A stretch of 64,000 nucleotides of DNA from Epithemia pelagica. Its lineage: Eukaryota > Bacillariophyta > Bacillariophyceae > Surirellales > Surirellaceae. The number at the start of each line of letters is the position of its first letter. Within the stretch, counting starts at the first letter, position 1. The DNA lies in assembly GCA_946965045.2 (NCBI GenBank), contig OX337231.1:2046001-2110000 (forward strand), in the 5' to 3' direction. The translations under genes and the position numbers were made by a program. Shown piece by piece: positions 27,972 to 39,700 of this stretch. The notes under the pieces were generated by a model that had not been told where the DNA came from, made no database searches, and worked only from the letters and a program-made list of their open reading frames with translations.

Positions 27972-30900
27972 CCTGCAATTGTGGTTCTGTCGACTGGATT
28001 CTTGGTGGCGTTTGTTTGTTCTGCTAGAAAGGACGAGGGTGGCGTGGCACTCAGCTCTCCCAGAATCCCAATAGAAAGGAACAAAAAAGTCTTAAAGGAT
28101 TGGCAACGCTCTGCGAAACGAGCACCAACACTGGTCTCCAAACGATTTTTGTGGCACACACGACGACGCTTCGTGTGGTTGCGATTGCTGTCGCTGTCGG
28201 TTCGGAACAAGCTTGGATCTTGCTTCCGCTCACTCTGTTTCTTCAAGAGGTGTCTCTCTCTATGGACAGACGAGAGTCTGATACAACCAAAGAAACTCAA
28301 TGAAGGCAAAACAGAATTCAAGAAAGCAGCGATACAGAAGAGGGGAATGCGGAAGATATGACCCAGTAGATCCTCGTAGCCTTAGTACATTTGGGAAGAA
28401 ATGCACGTAGGATCTCAGTACCCAGTACTCTAGGGATAATAACCTAATGTGGCAGCAAAGACAGCCATGGGGAAAGACATACAAATCTAGAATAAAGCTC
28501 ACCAGAAGCGAGAGCGCGAGTTGCGGACGCAAGATCTTGTCTGGTTCAAAATCCCTGGCGTCCTTGTATTCGTTGTCACAATTGTAAATTTATGGTTTGT
28601 TGGAACATGCCACGCTCAGAGATGTTTCCCGTCATTGGTTCGGTGGTACACCCGCGAGTTCTTGCACGAATTTTAGGGTTGATTTCTTGGGCGATTCAAT
28701 GGCATTGGAAGATCGGATTTATCTCGAGCTACGTGTTGAAAGGCCTTTCCAATGGGATCTCTAGAATAGTGGAGGGCCTCGCTAGCAATAGGCCTGACTT
28801 CTCTCTCTCTCTAGCAACAGACAACATGTTGTGTTCATCCACCTTCTTGCTTGGTCTCTAGTAGAGAGATAACACAAACTACTACACCTATGAGAGTACC
28901 ACACTCATGCTCTTTCGGGGTGCGCCAGAGCGATTGCAGGATTATCGCTGACATGCTCCTACCTGCCTAGGTAGTTTGTCACAGTCGCTGTGGGGCCGAA
29001 CCAACCGAAACAGCGCTCCTCCTGTCAAACGGGGACAGCATACAACCATCTGCCTCTAGTAGAGTAAATGCCACGGGCGTTGGAGCGAGAGGGGAGGAAA
29101 TCGTGGAAGGAACCAACGGATGCCTTGTATATTGTGATCCCTGCGTCTTCTGGGGGGATGACGAGATTGGTCTTTTTCTCCAAGGAGTCTAGAGCCAGAG
29201 AAAGACCAAGTAGTAGGATGAGGATTGTTCTTGTTGTCCAAATGTCTACCCGCTCGACATTTGTTTGCCCCTTTCAATTAGAAAATGTTGTTGCTGTTGC
29301 TGTTGTTGCTGGAGGTAGTGACGAGCCCCTGCATTCTACCAGCTTGTCTCCTGGTGTATGGATGGCTCGACTCGACGTATCCTCCTCTTGGTTGTGTTCG
29401 ATTCCTGTTGGCAGTCTAGGTAGTCCATTTGGGGTGGTCTTTCTCTCTCGCGACAATCATCACAGTGTCGCTTCTGTTTCGTGTTTCGTCATTCCTCTCT
29501 TGCTGTTTTTCGGATTGGTCACTGAATGACAAAAAAAGTCTTGGCGGCGGCGGCAACTATCATAGGACAGTCGAGCCACTCCCGCATTCCAACGACGACG
29601 ACAACGACTCGTATGGGGTGTCACAGAACGTGAAACCATATCGGTGCGGCATGCCTTTTTCTTTGCAACGATCATAGAGCATCCATGGATCCTGTCCTCC
29701 TCCTCGTGGAGGACGAACCGTGTGTGTGTGTGGTTGGACTTGTGGTAGTTGCGGCCGTATCGTATCCCATTCCTACTAGAGAATAGAATAGATGCGCTCT
29801 CCACCCCGCCCTCAACGAGAACCATTGTCCTTTCCGTCGTGGCAAAACAAAGAGTCGTCTTTGTTCGACGTCCAAACCGTGACACGGATTTCACCTGTCC
29901 TCTTCGAGACCCTCCTACCAAACTCCCTCCCATTTTCGGACTGTTGGATTATTATGTGTTTTCACAAAGAGTCCTCCTCCTCACTGGATGTGTGTCATCG
30001 AATGTATACAGTCCGACCATGGGCAGAACGTGTTTGGAGGACTCCCGCTGTTTGCAGATCCACTATCGATTCCCAATTGTCTTGCTCTGCGCAAAGATGA
30101 CATGGCAAATCAAGACCTGATGTGTTCTCCTTTGATTGTCGCTTCTCCAGAGAATGGCACATATACTTGAGTAACGAGATGAGGTCACCCACTCCTCCCA
30201 TGTCCTTGCAACCTTACCACATCACCTGTTCCGTGTCCACTATTCTCTGGTCGAGGCGCAACTGATGAGAGGGAACTTGGCATTGAAAGGCATTCAATGG
30301 CATGCTCGAGGAAAAAAGGTGAACTCTCACAATCACATGACGCAACGCCTCTTGATGCCATTCGACAGAAACCATGCTTCTCTCTCTTGCATCTTGCTGT
30401 CCTCGTCCGATGATTCATCCAACCATGACATGCAATCAGGATTCTTCCTTCGCCTGCTTTTGCTTGATCTTACTGCTCTTGTCCGAAACTCACAAAAGAA
30501 TGTATGGCAAACCTTCCTCACTTATTCTCGCAAGGAACAGCGGATGACACCATCTTGTGATGTTGAGGAAGGCTTCAACATTTCACCATTTCTGTGTACG
30601 CCATCTTGAAAAAGGTTCCAAACGACTGTGTTTCGCATCCAACCATTCCTCGCGACATGGGCTTTGTGGTACGGTCAAATGGTCTACTAGTCCACACACA
30701 GCCTGTCCTCCTTCTTCTTCGTGATACATGAGGCGATTCTTCGCAGTGGGAAGTGGGACTTGGAAACTACCGCGCATGATGATCCTGCACATTTCCTCAA
30801 CACTTGCGCTTTGTCTCGTGTTGACAATGATACTCATGGTCCATTTCTTCTAGGAGTATTTGACATTGATGTACCACCACCGTCCGGATGGCGAGAGAGT

Positions 30901-31222
30901 TGAACACTTTTGGAAATTTGTATTGTCGCGACTGTGACGGCACCTCTTGAGCAGAACAAAACGACGTCATTCTCCATCACCCGAAATCAAGATCTAAAAT
31001 GTCAGTCCTCGTACGTCAAAAGATATGGTTCCCCCGGCCTCTTTCCTACGAGTGAAATGATGATGGTTGCGATAGCGCCGTTGGAGATACCAGGAACTAT
31101 TCGTTTGGATCTACGTTCATACGAAGTAATCAAGTGCTATTTCAGAAAGTGTGTTTTAAAGTGTTACGCGCAGATACAATGTCCCATCCATGCACCAAGA
31201 GTTCCAAGCCAGACTTGAACGC
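27972..31222. other. Long gene-poor region
   Basis: About 3.2 kb in which no ORF shows a recognisable family, codon-usage support or a copy elsewhere in the window. The longest are a 153-codon plus ORF (29068-29529), a 157-codon minus ORF (29460-29933) and a 114-codon plus ORF (30265-30609), overlapping in different frames as expected by chance. Spliced genes with very short exons could be hidden here, as the next entry shows. Confidence 0.4.
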
Positions 31223-31668
31223 TTAGTTGCCAGCGGCACGTTGCTTCATGTATTCTTCGAAAGAAGGAGCTTCGTGGATGGATTTGCGGGAGTCTTCGTG
31301 TTCAAAGGCAGGTCCGACTTCACGGGTGTAGTCTTCACCACCCATGGACCAGCCCATTTCGGCGGCTTGTTCCCAGTCAGCCTTTTCGTTGTAGACGGCG
31401 GTCTTGAAAGCAGGCTTGGCGGCAGGGGCAAAGGCCGAAGCACTGGCGAAAAGAGCGGCGAGGACGAGGAACTTGTTCTGTCATTAACACAAGATCCAAA
31501 AAGATACGTAATGACCAGTGAGAAAGAGATCTTTCAACTTGTTTCCATCAACAGAACCCGCAAAGCGCCATCACAGCCCACTATTCTATCACTCTGGATC
31601 TGCTTATTCATCCACCCGTCTCATACTTCAGGATAACTCGTCTCTTTTCGTTAGCCATGACTTACCAT
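31223..31668 (-). CDS. Tiny plastid-targeted protein, two exons (85 aa)
   Basis: Exon 1 is just the start codon (31668-31666), followed by GTAAGT. Exon 2 is 31477-31223. Joined, the reading frame gives 85 residues ending at TAA. The N-terminus is Met, Asn, Lys and a short hydrophobic helix (FLVLAALFASASA), followed by 'ASAFAP', the classic diatom motif for import through the ER into complex plastids (signal-peptide cut before the Phe). The mature part is only about 67 residues, hydrophilic and acidic ('EKADWEQAAEMGWSMGGEDY', 'EAPSFEEYMKQRAAGN'), with three Trp/Tyr-rich patches and no membrane helix, so a soluble stromal or lumenal small protein is likely. I do not recognise the family. Because the ATG is alone in its exon, ORF callers miss this gene. 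Confidence 0.75.
31478..31665 (-). other. Spliceosomal intron (188 nt) right after the start codon
   Basis: On the minus strand the intron begins GTAAGTCATGG and ends TTAATGACAG. The 5' site is consensus (ATG|GTAAGT) and the acceptor is CAG|A. It is a phase 0 intron after codon 1. Without it the downstream frame has no start codon. Confidence 0.75.
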
Positions 31669-32446
31669 TTTGATGTGATGAATTCTTCACACTTGAATTT
31701 GTGTTGTCGTTCGAACGACGAAAAAAGCGGCGAAAGACAACAATCGTTCCATACGGGTGACGTACGTCGATCAAACAGCGTCAGTCAGTGGCCACCACCA
31801 CGAGGACGCAGTACTCTTGCGCGCACATTGACAGTTCGGCCAAAGCAATCCACGGTACACATTCGACATATACAAACTCCATCCTGTGGTGGTTGACGAC
31901 GACAGATGGCAGACGCATGTGAAAGATATAGGAGTAAGCGCGACCCGCTGCTGATCGATGGGTCACGAATAGAAAGAGGTCGTGGGTTTACAAGACTGGA
32001 ATATTTGACAGGCATCGATCTACTCCAAGGCATGGGGCTAGATTGTTCCCCAAAGGCTCCTAATCGGATTCTTCGTTGGTCTTCAGCATTTGATTGAACA
32101 AGGATCACGAAACGTACGAGGTATTCAAAACTGGACAATGTGCCAACCCATTCGATCGAAGCAGCGCACGACTCCGAGGGTTAGGGTATTGTGCCCTTGT
32201 TCTGTTGACCTCGTCCAAGAAGGCTCCTAGGATCATACCAGACAAGATTTCGCCGTTGATACAGCTTCTAGAATTGCAATAACGCCAATGATGCATGTCA
32301 CAAGGTTGTAGTTCTTTGGGCGGATTCAATCGTACGCACGACTTTTCCTTTCAATACACTACCTACAATTCGTGAGGAAACGGATACACAAAAGATTAAA
32401 TAAGCAAGCACGTTAGATACCACTGACCAAGTTCCATCCACCGAGC
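31669..32446. other. Intergenic
   Basis: Contains the likely promoter of the small plastid gene on its left and the 3' flank of the ubiquitin-RING gene on its right. Short ORFs here are unsupported. Confidence 0.4.
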
Positions 32447-33694
32447 TCATTCATCAACCAGAGCGATAACATTCGTGGAACAATGCGGACAGGTTGGTCG
32501 TTGAGTTCCATTCCTCGTTTGCTGGTCTTTCCAACTCTCCCAGCATTCACGATGAAACACGTGGCTGCAATCAGGGGCAGTTTCGGCCTCGTCTTCATCC
32601 ATGACTTCGAGAAAACAAATTGGACAGGGTTCTGGGCTAATGCGAGGGCTAGGATCTTTTGGAGGAGGCCGACTGTGCACAATTGGGCGCACAAAGATTT
32701 GAAGACGCGTAAAAAGACACATCCCAGTCTTTGATTCATCGTACGTTGTATATTCATCCTCGGTCCGTATCCATGGCGTATGAACGATCGCCTCTGGAGA
32801 GGACTGCTTGACAGCACAAATTTTCCAAAAGCAATTATTGAAACCGGGTTTGATAGGCCGGAATGTCTGGTCACACATGGGACAGTGACAAAGAAACTCG
32901 TTTGTTCTGGAAAGATCAAAGTTTTGAAAATGCTTGTTGGCAATAGCCATGTGACCGTATGCACAACAGTCACGGTTCCTGCAAATCCCTTCCAGGCAAA
33001 GACCTGGAGCGGCCAATCTCCAGTCGGGCGCATTTCTGTTCCACCGTCGATTATGGAGTGCATGTAACTCTGTGACATCCGCAAAGTTGCGACCACCACC
33101 ACGCAAACGCAGGACCAGATGGACGGTATACTCTGTCGAAATATTGTAATCCACCAGTCTATACTTGTCTTCAAGAAAATTTCCATTAAAAATAATACGT
33201 TGCTGATCAGGGGGTAACCCTTCCATGGATTGAATACAGTATTTCAAATGCTCAACTGTATCAAAGCAATTCATCGTCAACTTCGAAGTTTTGCCTGTAA
33301 GTGTCTTCACAAAGAGCAGCCTCAACGGTTGAGATGATGCTTCCAAACGAACCAGAATTGGCCGATCATGGCATAGATACTCGCTCAACAAATCCTTGTC
33401 GGGAGTCTTCTTGCGGACAGAAGAAAACGGAACCCACGTGAAATGTTCATCGTTGGCACGAGTTTCATACGTCTTCCGACCGTAGTCACCCAATAGAAAG
33501 GACACCCTCTTGAACCATTTCTCTCGGCAGCGGGTCTGATGTGAGATCCAGTTTGCACAATCCGAAATGGTGGTTGTCTCGAGCGATATATCCATGAAGA
33601 ATGTATCGCCAACATTCGCCAAATGACTGCGGCTTTGATTGTGGCCATTGATGTGGACATGGACCAGAACAAACTCGGCCACAATCGACGCCAT
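32447..33694 (-). CDS. RING-H2 protein with embedded 76-residue ubiquitin domain, copy 1 (415 aa)
   Basis: Probable E3 ubiquitin ligase. The start (ATG 33694-33692) is chosen because it aligns with copy 2 at 47829; upstream in-frame sequence begins only with TTG. Residues 1-124 are a lineage-specific N-domain. Residues 125-200 align without gaps to the 76 residues of ubiquitin and end in LRLRGG followed by a Gly. The Leu8-Ile44-Val70 patch is kept (132, 168, 194), as are Lys 6, 11 and 27, but Lys48 is Asn172 and Lys63 is Thr187. Residues 225-340 form a Cys-rich middle domain ('[18 protein letters not shown]', 'CPMC', 'PGFNNCFWK') of a type I associate with other ubiquitin-fused algal and fungal proteins. 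RING-H2 is at 357-405 (C357, C360, C376, H378, H381, C384, C402, C405). Confidence 0.82.
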   Translation of the reverse strand: MASIVAEFVLVHVHINGHNQSRSHLANVGDTFFMDISLETTTISDCANWISHQTRCREKWFKRVSFLLGDYGRKTYETRANDEHFTWVPFSSVRKKTPDKDLLSEYLCHDRPILVRLEASSQPLRLLFVKTLTGKTSKLTMNCFDTVEHLKYCIQSMEGLPPDQQRIIFNGNFLEDKYRLVDYNISTEYTVHLVLRLRGGGRNFADVTELHALHNRRWNRNAPDWRLAAPGLCLEGICRNRDCCAYGHMAIANKHFQNFDLSRTNEFLCHCPMCDQTFRPIKPGFNNCFWKICAVKQSSPEAIVHTPWIRTEDEYTTYDESKTGMCLFTRLQIFVRPIVHSRPPPKDPSPRISPEPCPICFLEVMDEDEAETAPDCSHVFHRECWESWKDQQTRNGTQRPTCPHCSTNVIALVDE

Positions 33695-34139
33695 TGTTAG
33701 AGCTACTTGAGGAACTAAAATGGGGGAAGACTGTGACCTGATTGCACGAAAATCCAGGTCACATCCAAAATCTTTGGGTCGCAGATTTCTTTTCAAGCTG
33801 ATTCATCATCAAAAGTCAGACGTTCATTCTCGCTCATTTCCTTGGAGTATGAAGACCAATTCAGAAAAAACTTCATGACAGTGCGACTTTTCCAGAGACA
33901 TTTGAGTTCCTGGGAGATGAGAGATGTAGAAAGATGACAAGGGACGTCACCATGACATGACGATGGAAAAGCTGGAAAGAAGATTTATGTACCTGCAGAA
34001 TTTAGAGCCTCCACTTCACCAAGCGGAACTGTGCTTCATCTTTCGAGAAGACCATCGAGATGGCACACGCGATAGAGTTGATGGTTTCGTTCGAGATGAT
34101 TTCTTGCCAAAACGCTTAGGCATTAACACAGTGCAGCCA
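33695..34139. other. Intergenic
   Basis: 5' flank of the ubiquitin-RING gene and tail of a decayed relative. No independent gene seen. Confidence 0.4.
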
Positions 34140-34350
34140 AGGATATCACTCCAGCTGTCCCAGGACGTGTGATGGAATACATGCTGACACTTCGGGTGAC
34201 TTGTGGCACTGTGATGTCTCTCCATTGAAGGCAAATGCGACATGTAGCACCATGGCATCACCCATCCATGGCCATGGCCGCAGGCAAAGTACCCACCGTA
34301 GCTCCAAGCTCCAAGCCGTTCTTGCAAAGATCCAAAGATTCTTTGCGCGA
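34140..34350 (-). pseudogene. Fossil of the ubiquitin-RING family with its middle deleted
   Basis: On the minus strand 34345-34260 matches the 5' region of copy 2 (about 47675-47740): both carry a GGATCTTT word followed by CTTGGAGCT and GGTGGGTACTTTGCC-like sequence. Then 34205-34140 matches the RING end of copy 2 (about 48960-49010): it encodes 'CQHVFHHTSWDSWS' against 'CQHVFHDDCWESWK'. The order is conserved but roughly 1.2 kb of coding sequence between them is missing, and the third RING cysteine position reads Ser. No long frame survives. It lies 0.4 kb upstream of copy 1 on the same strand, so it is probably an old tandem duplicate. Confidence 0.6.
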
Positions 34351-34560
34351 CTGCGCGAAAGCTTGTTGTGGTTTTTGGTCGCGCCAGATTTTATTGGATG
34401 ACCATGGGCCACTTTTGTGACATAAGCATGAGAGTAGGTAGAGCCTGGTTCTATGTAAACAGAGATGACTCTATGCTAGGTGGTTATGTGCATGTCGGTC
34501 GGAGGATGTCTCTCACTTCTACAAGATTCGGGTGGGCAAAGTCGGTGTCAGGTTGCTCAA
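34351..34560. other. Intergenic, left flank of the EEP LINE
   Basis: Short unique sequence between the RING fossil and the LINE target site. Nothing recognised. Confidence 0.4.
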
Positions 34561-34578
34561 TTGCATTATCACAAGAGC
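34561..34578. repeat. Target-site duplication, left copy
   Basis: TTGCATTATCACAAGAGC, 18 bp, is repeated exactly at 42883-42900. The two copies bracket the EEP-type LINE; flanking bases then differ (CTTATAA versus TTTAAGG). Confidence 0.92.
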
Positions 34579-34730
34579 CTTATAATTTCGTGGACAGACG
34601 AAATTGAAAGGCGTAGTGCCTCGTGTTATCTGTCCGATAGTTTCTGGTTTCTCGTAGTTTACCGCGAAAGTTTTTCCCAGAAAGTAATCTGAAACGCATT
34701 CAGGCCACCGGCGAGCGAACCACGTCGACC

Positions 34731-36758
34731 ATGGCGGATCCCCCCCGTTCGGACTATGACTCTCCTATGGCTGAAGCCCAACAAGACGACAACACTAGTT
34801 ATGCTGCAAATAATAATAATGATACCAATAATCAAGATGATGCGAGCGACGCCGCCACTGCAGTTACAGCAGTATACCGCCCTATCCCCTACGAAGGCGA
34901 CGAAAAAGAGTATACGATCAAGTTTGTGTTCAGTCCGGATGACGATACGAACAAGAGTATCGCCTTGCTCCACTATGATATTCTTTATTCTATCTCACAA
35001 GTATTTCCAGAGGTAAAAATTTTTGATAATAAAGGTGCAAAACTTAACAGGAAAAAGTTGGAGTCCTTCAAGGCGGTCTCAGTTTACCTACGACACTTCG
35101 ACCTACACTACTCCAAGGGCAACGAAAAGAAACAGAGGAAACCGATGTATATTGTAATTCACCGATTTCAGTCTAAAATTTCAATAAGCGAGATCCGCCG
35201 CCACGAATCAGTGCATGAGAAGCTATTGTTAGGGAAAGCAAAAATGACGCAACATCTTTGGAACGAGAACGAAACACGAATTTCCAACTTGGGCTTCTTC
35301 GTCGGTTTCGACCCCAGTAATATTCCTCCGGACGAAATGATTGAAGATGTTGTACAAGAAATTATCAAGAAAACGAATAAACCGAGGAAGAAAATTCCGA
35401 AGTTCAAGTGTAATTACTCTTCGCCCTTCTTCAAGAACGGAGATGACACCTTCAAAACAAAAGCATTTGACTTGCAGTGTCGCCAACACGACGCTAAAGA
35501 ATTGCTGGAACTTCTTCAGAAGACATACGTTGAAGACCCGAAGTTCATCTTCCACAAGTTCCGACACACAAACAAGTACTTGTACAGCTCCTCTATGATT
35601 GAGCAAAATACATACCTGAGAGAGAGCAAGATTTTACCGGTTGCAGGAATTCACCCGAGCGTAATGTGGAGTTTGAAAGACAGAATTGCACGTGATTATG
35701 AAGGAGTCATCAGAATTACCGGCCATAAAGATACGGATCGTATTGGTCGCCACAACATTCATACCACAGAAGAACACTTTGATGTACTCAGGAGCGCTCT
35801 TAGAATGAGTCTGCCAACATTGGTTATGCTCGAAAAAGATGCACGAAACCTACATCATCTTAAAGGTTACGACGATCCTCCAAGGCTCGCATTTCGACAC
35901 GAAAGCTACGGACGACAAGGCACAGGAGAAGACGACGATGACTCAACGGACCACGGCGGTTCTTATGCAACTTACGTCTCTGCGCTAAATTCTTTGTACA
36001 CCACCAGAGAGAATGAGTTTCAAGATGACTCAAACAACAGTTATTCACGTCCTCCGAAGATGATAGGACCAACAACACAGGTATGGAAGACTATGGCACC
36101 CGTCCAAACCGTCGTCGCATCAACAACTACCGAGACAACTACGAGTCAGGTAACCAACGAAGAATACGAACGAATGAAGAATGAGAATGCTGAATTGAAG
36201 AGCGAGCTACGGGAATTGAAAGATGCTTTCAAGTCTTTTGTATCGAAACAAGAAGAAGAAAGTGAATCGAGACAAGAGAAGATGATGCGTTCAATGATGC
36301 AGGCGATGCAACAACAAATGTCCGCCATGATGATGCAGCAGAATTATATGCCTCCTCCAAACTACGCTCACCCTTATCAACAACAACCACAATTTGGTAT
36401 GAGCCCCATTAACGCGCAACAGCTGCAACAGTTACCCAACAACTTGTTCCCAGCTCATCAGACTACTCCTGTTTCCAATCATCGCTTACCACCAAATCAG
36501 ATGCCACTCCCACAGACCCCAACAAACCACCAGATGCCAACAAACCACAACTACCAGAATCATCCCCAGTACAACAACCAATATCAATGCACGGAGCATG
36601 ATATAACAAATCCAAAAGCACAGAGTCGCAGCGCAAATGATGAGCGCAATCAGGACTCAGAACAACAGGCCGCATCGCGAATTGATGTGAGCATGGCCCG
36701 AGCAAACTCGCCCTTGCACGCGGACGAGTCCTTGGCCGACTCAAGCATGCAGAAATGA
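34731..36758 (+). CDS. LINE ORF1 protein (675 aa)
   Basis: Intact; the ATG lies in good context (GTCGACCATGG). Residues 1-50 are acidic and Asn-rich. Residues 55-390 look globular, with basic clusters ('KKLESFK', 'KKTNKPRKKIPKFK'), 'YIVIHRFQSKISISEIRRHESV' and 'HPSVMWSLKDRI'. A coiled coil spans about 475-530 ('YERMKNENAELKSELRELKDAF'), followed by a Met/Gln-rich stretch and a Pro/Asn/Gln-rich disordered tail to 675. No zinc knuckle or RRM signature is evident. It presumably oligomerises through the coiled coil and packages the element RNA. Its stop overlaps the ORF2 start in the tetranucleotide ATGA (36755-36758), a layout used for termination-reinitiation in some LINEs. Confidence 0.8.
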   Translation: MADPPRSDYDSPMAEAQQDDNTSYAANNNNDTNNQDDASDAATAVTAVYRPIPYEGDEKEYTIKFVFSPDDDTNKSIALLHYDILYSISQVFPEVKIFDNKGAKLNRKKLESFKAVSVYLRHFDLHYSKGNEKKQRKPMYIVIHRFQSKISISEIRRHESVHEKLLLGKAKMTQHLWNENETRISNLGFFVGFDPSNIPPDEMIEDVVQEIIKKTNKPRKKIPKFKCNYSSPFFKNGDDTFKTKAFDLQCRQHDAKELLELLQKTYVEDPKFIFHKFRHTNKYLYSSSMIEQNTYLRESKILPVAGIHPSVMWSLKDRIARDYEGVIRITGHKDTDRIGRHNIHTTEEHFDVLRSALRMSLPTLVMLEKDARNLHHLKGYDDPPRLAFRHESYGRQGTGEDDDDSTDHGGSYATYVSALNSLYTTRENEFQDDSNNSYSRPPKMIGPTTQVWKTMAPVQTVVASTTTETTTSQVTNEEYERMKNENAELKSELRELKDAFKSFVSKQEEESESRQEKMMRSMMQAMQQQMSAMMMQQNYMPPPNYAHPYQQQPQFGMSPINAQQLQQLPNNLFPAHQTTPVSNHRLPPNQMPLPQTPTNHQMPTNHNYQNHPQYNNQYQCTEHDITNPKAQSRSANDERNQDSEQQAASRIDVSMARANSPLHADESLADSSMQK

Positions 36759-39700
36759 GTGAGTCACTGAACGGTAGACTCGTAACTATAACCAACAATA
36801 CAAACCTACAACCACATCCTCTTGCACGATTAATACGCGAATTAGACACTTCCGATCAGGATAACCATAACAACGACGACGCCGCGAGCGACGACGACCC
36901 AATTCCCCAAACTACCGATCAGGATAACCATAACAACGACGATGCCCCGAGCGTCGACGATCGAAACACAAACAATACCACAACAACCACATCCACCATC
37001 AACACAACTATTCCAGGCACCCAGAACAGCGACGACGCTACGAGTGTCACCGAAGACTCACAACAAATAGAGAACGGAATACAAATAGAAAGAGAAGATC
37101 AAACATATGACTCGGACGAGTTCATTGGTGTTAAAACTCGAGATGTTAAGCCGCCAGACACCTATCGCGTGTTTGGCTGCAACCCGAACGGTTTTAAAAC
37201 TTTGCTCTCGAGTGGAGGAACTTTTGCGGAATACTGTGAAGAAATGTGCAGGCTGGACGCCGACACATGGTGCTTCTACGAAACCAACATCGACACCACT
37301 CAAGCTCAAGTTCGCAATGTTCTTCACACCACTGTTCAACGTCATTGTGAACACTCTCGTATCACTTTTGGCAGCACTAATATTCCATCACCGAGACCAA
37401 CACCTTACAAGCCAGGTGGAACCCTCATCGCATAACAAGGCAAGTCAACAGGTAGAATCACCACTCAAGGTACTGATCGAATGGGCAGGTGGTCATATCA
37501 GGTCTTTTCAGGTCGAGGAAACAAAACTATTACGGTCATCTCAGCGTATCAAGTGTGTCGTCAGTCTCTTCTCACGGAGGAAACGAATCGCGTCCGATCC
37601 TTCACAGCCTCTGCCCAACAAATATCAATGCTTCGTCAAGTAAATCGACCCGTCTCCCCGCGAGAAGCGTTTATTATCGATTTAACAGATTTCATCAGGC
37701 AATGCCGTGCTCGCAACTCGGAAATCTTACTTCTTGGTGATTTTAACGAGGCACTTAATGACAACAATGAAGGAATGTCCAAATTGTGTTTGGAATTGGA
37801 ACTTCATGATATTATGGGAGAGCAGATCGGAAATACAACATTTGCAACGTATATCAACGGCCGAGAACGAATTGACTACGCACTTGGTACTAGCCATGTC
37901 GCTGCTGCAGTTACTCATGCTTGCTACGAGCCTTTTCAACACAGAGACATCCCCAACGATCACAGAAACATGGTGATTGACTTCGATATTCAAAGACTTT
38001 TCGGCAACAGTACTCAACAACTTGGTCCCATCGCGAGTCGAGACTTTACCAGCAAGGACAGGAGCTCGAACAGACGCTACATTGAACACAAGCACAAGTT
38101 CTGTGTGCAGCACAGTTTCGCACAACGCTTAGAATCGCTCAAACAAAACTGGAATCCACGTTTGGCAGAACGACTCGACAAAGACTTTCAACGGGCAGGA
38201 GAACACGCTAGTCGCAAATGCATAAAGAAACCACGAAGCATTCCCTTTGTTAAACAACTGGCAAGTCTCAGGAGCCGTAAGAATCTTCTTCTGAAACTCA
38301 TCTCGGCCGAGAAATGGGGCAAATCATTCGAATCCGGAATCGCTTATACTACACGACATCAATCAGTGATCAACATTCCCAGCACACTGGAGGCATGCCA
38401 ACAAGAATGCAGAATAGTACAGCGACAAATACGAGAGATGACAAAAGATGCAGTTCAACGACGCCACAACGCATTACAAACAGAATTGCAGCAAGCACTT
38501 GCAGAAGGCAACAAACAACAATCAAAAGCGCTCAAACATAGAATCGCGGCTGAACGTACCAAGGCCATGTATACTAAATTGAGACAATGTCGCGGGAACT
38601 TGAAAACAGGCATCACTCGATTGGATGTCCCAGCTGATCCGACCACTACAGACTACACAGGCTGCACTGAATGGATCACTATTGATACACCGGCAGAAAT
38701 AGAAGAAAGACTGTTAACGAGAAACCAACGTCATTTTGGTCAAGCTCACAACACATTCCCCACCAAACCGCCCTTCTCCGAATGGTGCGATTGGGGGGCA
38801 TCTACCCACACAGCCGAGCTCATCCTAGAAGGCAACTGGCAAAGCGACGAACTCGACGACATGCAACAATCGTTGATCAACCACATGAAAGCACGCGTGA
38901 CTCTTGACGCTATTCCTGCTCCAATCACGACCGAAGAATGGATCGGGAAGATTAAATCGTGGCCGGAATCCACCACAACTTCTCCTTCTGGCTTTCATCT
39001 GGGCCATAGCAAAGCCTTGGTAGCTCCTCATGATCTGGACACTTCTACCGACGACGGACAAGAACTAGAGGGAAAACGTGAACAACTAATTGAATGGCAA
39101 GTCGGTCTGCTCAACTGTGCCTTATCCAACAAATACTCGTTCGACAGATGGAAGCACATCGTCAATGTAATGATTTTGAAAGAGCCAAATAATCTGAAGA
39201 TCCATCGTCTTCGTGTGATACACCTTTACGAGCAAGACTACAATCTGGTCTTAGCCATTAAGTGGAGACAAATGATCCAACTAAACACCAATCAACGAAC
39301 TCTGCATCCTATGCAATTTGGAGGAGTTCCAGGCAGAGACGCAGTTATACCAACGCTTTGTGAAGAACTACAATACGAAATTTCCCGAGCTAGTAAGCGC
39401 CCTCTAGTCCATTTGGACTACGACGCCACTGCTTGCTACGATCGGATTGTGCTATCCTTTGGGAGTCTTGCGTCACGCAGTTTCGGACAGAACAGATCTA
39501 TTGTCTTCATCAACGCCACCACCTTGGAAGAAGCAAAGTATTATTTGAAGACAAAGCTCGGCGTCTCCGAAAGACACTACCAACATTGTCAACTGTACCC
39601 AATTTACGGATCCGGTCAAGGAGCCGGCAACTCTCCTGCGATTTGGTGTGTAATTTCTACTATTCTTTTCGACACCTACGAAGACAAGGCTCATGGAGCT

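Noticed and set aside
25647-28361. 904-codon plus-strand ORF antisense to the DHHC gene
   Set aside because: It is longer than the real gene but low in complexity of motif (G/Q/R-rich, no domain), while the minus strand carries ankyrin repeats and a DHHC domain. It is a codon-bias shadow.
27972-31222. tRNA, rRNA or CRISPR-like structures in the gene-poor region
   Set aside because: No cloverleaf with a T-loop signature, no rRNA-like block and no regularly spaced direct repeats could be seen by eye.
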